A DNA stretch of 43,538 bases from Rhodocollybia butyracea. Its lineage: Eukaryota > Basidiomycota > Agaricomycetes > Agaricales > Omphalotaceae. A model generated the notes under the pieces. That model saw only the letters and a list, made by a program, of their open reading frames with translations. It ran no database searches and was not told where the DNA came from. Location: contig JADNRY010000498.1 in the NCBI GenBank assembly GCA_015501585.1, positions 1-43,538 of the forward strand, given 5' to 3'. Of the stretch, positions 40,700 through 43,538 are shown piece after piece; the stretch's first letter is position 1, and each line of letters opens with the position of its first letter. The translations under genes and the position numbers were made by a program.

Positions 40700-43538
40700 G
40701 TGGCTACTTATCAAGTAAGGCAGCAGATAGATGCTTTGGCCTTACCTTTTTTTTCCGTTTTTGTATCTGGTCTTGAAATACTTCGATGTTGTGGCCATGT
40801 ATGATATATTTGCCCACCTGAAAGTCGAACTAATAGGTTGAGTTCTGAAGACAAGTTAAGAACCAGAGACGTAGCAAAGCCAAGTATTGAAACTGAGTCA
40901 GCTTCTTACAGTCTATGCAGCACATTCCACCCCCATGAGACCAAGAGGTCCCCGTACAGGCGTAATCGTGTTGGCTCTCTTCAGGCTTTTTCGAATTTGG
41001 GAAAGAGGTGGAGTTGAGGCAGCTTCCTGCGTATTCCTTGTGTCTAGTCTGGTCATCAACAAGTCCTTGAATCCACATTCTAGCGCTTGATGTAAAGATG
41101 TAAGGGACGGCAAAATTACGGTCGGAGTTCCTTGACATTTGAGTTGTCATCTCGAGGAAACAAACACCGGTCCTTGTCGAAAGCTATTAGGCACACGGAA
41201 GTCGTATTGGCTAGCTATTTACCATTCGAAAGCTCTAGAATGCATGTTCCAGCCATGCTTGGCCGAAGAACAGCCCAGTGTAGCAGGTTTAGTCATAATT
41301 TTGCTTATTCAAGTTTAATAAGGATGGTAACAATCTGATCTCGGTGGAACAATGCTGACCCAAACTATCCCAGACGTCGCTTTCGATGTCCGTGGTACGT
41401 ACTGGCATGTACTGAAAAAGGAGATGAAGCACGCACCTCTGAACCATGGCTTAGTCGATTTCCCGTCAAGTCACCAATCTTGATCAGATTTGTATACCCA
41501 CACGGACAAATTTCACCGACGATGCCTTTGAAGAGAGTCCAATGAACTAATTGTGTAAGTGAAGCTCTGGAATACTTATGAGCGGTTAGCGTGAACGTCG
41601 GAAGCCGATTCGGTAAGTGGCAAGTGCACTAGTCTAGGGTGCCTGTACGTTGTAGAAAATCATATTTTGCGTCTCGAAAGGGACGATCGTCTTCCGTCCA
41701 CAATTTATCCGTGAAGCGCGAACAGCGGGTGAGGGAGTGTTTCGGGTGGTGGTTATGAATATACATAGATACTTACTGGATCTGACTTCGTATCCAGTCC
41801 ATGATCTACTCGAGTGGTGTAGCTTACCTGTCCACGTTATGGTGACTTGGACGGTCCAACCTAACGCGCGTTACTCGGTACTAGTACTGGATCAGTCTCC
41901 TCCTTTTCCTCCTCGGTGTATATTCAGCCAAATTTCCTGGCTTTTCATGCAATCTGGATTCTGTATGCGTTAGTAGGTCCTCTCGTTGATCGAGGGGATA
42001 TAGGTGGATATATGGCGCAATGTATCATGCGCAGGGTCCAGTTGTTCTCGATGGGACTGCGTCGTCTAAGTATTTCAATACAACAATGGTTTATCAAGTT
42101 AATTGTACGCTTGGTCGCACTCTCGTTCCATGAATCTACCACTATCTAGGACCAATGAGCAGCAATGAGCTCGTCCAGACTGCGGGACCCAGATATGATG
42201 GATACCGGCATATCAGCGCCAGCATTTGGTCCCAAACCGGTAATAAACCCAGCCTTCCTTCTAATGGGATTGTGCGAATTTAGCACCATTTTGCGGCCGA
42301 ATCCCCGTTCACATTCCCAGAAGGGACCATACGCCGGATACTTACGGTGTGAGATGGTCCAGGAGCAGCAACATTGTCCAAATATCTCTTAGGAGGAGGT
42401 AACCTAGCGGTGGGTGGGTGGGATGTGCTTGTAGCGCACTAGCGCACAGTCGAAGTTGATGTTATGCATACGCAGCGTGGGTTTCTAACAGAGAACAGAG
42501 GCCCATTGGCCCGTTTCCTTTTTTCCTTTTCTTCCTTCTTCCTTCCTTACTAGCCAATCGAGATTTTATAACGCGTGTGAAATTCAGCTACAAAATGGTG
42601 CTAAGGTTGCTGATATGCCGGATACCGAGAAGCTGTCATCTTCTCGAGTTTTGCAGTCTGGACGAGCTCGCTGCGCCTCGTTAGAGGTGGGTTATGGAAC
42701 GAAAGTGGGACCAAGCATACAAGAATCAAAGTTACATATGTAATTTGACAAGTAACCAAAGTTGAAAAAACCGACGCAGTCCCATCGAAGAGCAACAGAC
42801 CCTGCGCAACTTACATTACTATTGCGCCATATATGATATATCCTCGATCAGCGATTTTTCTGCGACACAAAAGGTCCGCATTCGCCGGTAACAAATCTAA
42901 TCTTGATTTTGAACAGGAAGGACACAAGCATCGATCGTTGGTCCTGTGCTCAGGCTGTCCTGTGATCACAGTCATTGTCAACTTTATCGATTTACGTTTA
43001 TGTAAACTGCTGTCGTGAAATACTTGACTCCGAGTGCTTCTCCAAATGTGCGTGTTGATGGAAGGAAGGAAGGAAGGAAGTTTATTACACGGCATGGTCC
43101 AAGTACTGAACACCGGATCCGGCAGCACAAGCTGACGCGGGGCCCAGACACCGAACAAACGACGAGCTCGCAGTCTGCCCAGTGGGAGCTGCTGTAGATC
43201 GTTGCCCTAAGTGCCGGGGCGGTTTTACTATACTAGATGGAATTCGAAGAAGCTGCAGTGTAGTTTGCTATTCGACTCCGTCCTTATGTACTTGCGTTAT
43301 CTTCGGAGCAGGAGCATTATCAACCAGGCAGGATTAGGCAGGACGCTGAGGCCTGAGTAGGCCTGAGTGCGCGCTTCATTGACAAGATGAACCCCACAGG
43401 AACATCGAAATCTATCATCCGCAAATGTCAATGTCAAATCCAACACATGTAAATAGAGGGAACAGTGATTTCATTGTGCGGAACAACACGCTGAAATGGC
43501 TCCTTGAACATAGCAACATATCCCCGAAACGTCCAAAA
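40700..43538. other. No gene recognised to the right edge
   Basis: Open frames of 60-115 codons occur on both strands (for example minus 40830-41150, plus 42165-42392, minus 42811-43158), but none carries a known motif or a supported start or splice pattern. Simple sequence present: a pyrimidine tract (about 42518-42549) and (GGAA)n at 43061-43080. GGAGCATTATCAA near 43309 recalls words in the 33.4-33.5 kb repeat. Confidence 0.4.
43059..43080. repeat. (GGAA)n microsatellite
   Basis: Five consecutive GGAA units; a related CCTT-rich tract lies near 42535-42548. Confidence 0.85.

Noticed and set aside
42811..43158. 115-codon minus-strand open frame
   Set aside because: No family signature, and it overlaps the (GGAA)n tract; not supported as a gene.
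1..43538. CRISPR arrays, rRNA genes or a bacterial-type operon
   Set aside because: No regularly spaced short repeats or rRNA-like sequence, and all supported genes have spliceosomal introns.

Overview
The window reads as genomic DNA of a basidiomycete fungus, most likely an Agaricomycete. The reasons are spliceosomal introns of about 45-75 nt, a tandem family of DUF6533-type seven-helix membrane proteins, a Zn(II)2Cys6 regulator with five introns, fungal terpene-cyclase sequences, Ser/Thr-rich single-pass membrane proteins and a fungal Ty1/Copia retrotransposon. No rRNA, tRNA, CRISPR array or bacterial-type operon was found. All product names come from motif recognition by eye; no database search was run.

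Layout. (1) 1-448: the 3' end of a Ser/Thr-rich gene. (2) About 0.94-12.1 kb: a tandem array of DUF6533-like genes, with one decayed 3' remnant and five nine-exon copies, A to E. Exon lengths are almost identical in all five, so single lesions stand out: A has -1 in exon 9, B has -1 in exon 5, C has a lost intron-5 donor, D has +1 in exon 4 and a GC donor at intron 5. Only E (10759-12099) is intact, at 289 codons. Directly downstream of C, D and E lie antisense fragments of a Zn2Cys6 gene whose complete relative is at 22919-24820. (3) 12.4-22.1 kb: a mobile-element cluster. It holds telomere-like CCCTAA repeats, a long hairpin, an 805-bp hAT element with 8-bp target-site duplication that is apparently nested in another inverted-repeat element, and a young 6.7-kb Copia element (LTRs 516 bp, one difference). 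(4) 22.9-24.8 kb: the Zn2Cys6 gene on the minus strand. (5) 25.0-31.8 kb: two divergent paralogous Ser/Thr-rich single-pass membrane proteins. A roughly 840-bp tandem duplication lies downstream of the first, and a Tourist/Harbinger-like MITE lies between them. (6) 32-43.5 kb: mostly unassignable sequence containing two tandem copies of a terpene-cyclase domain gene of the class found in fungal chimeric di/sesterterpene synthases. Both copies carry frameshifts.

How it fits together (inference): the DUF6533 gene plus the convergent 3' part of the zinc-cluster gene appears to have been duplicated as a unit, leaving an array of membrane-protein copies, most now disabled, with regulator tails between them. 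The mobile-element cluster now separates this array from the intact regulator. Many of the gene breaks are single-base changes, several in homopolymers, so true decay and residual assembly error both have to be considered.
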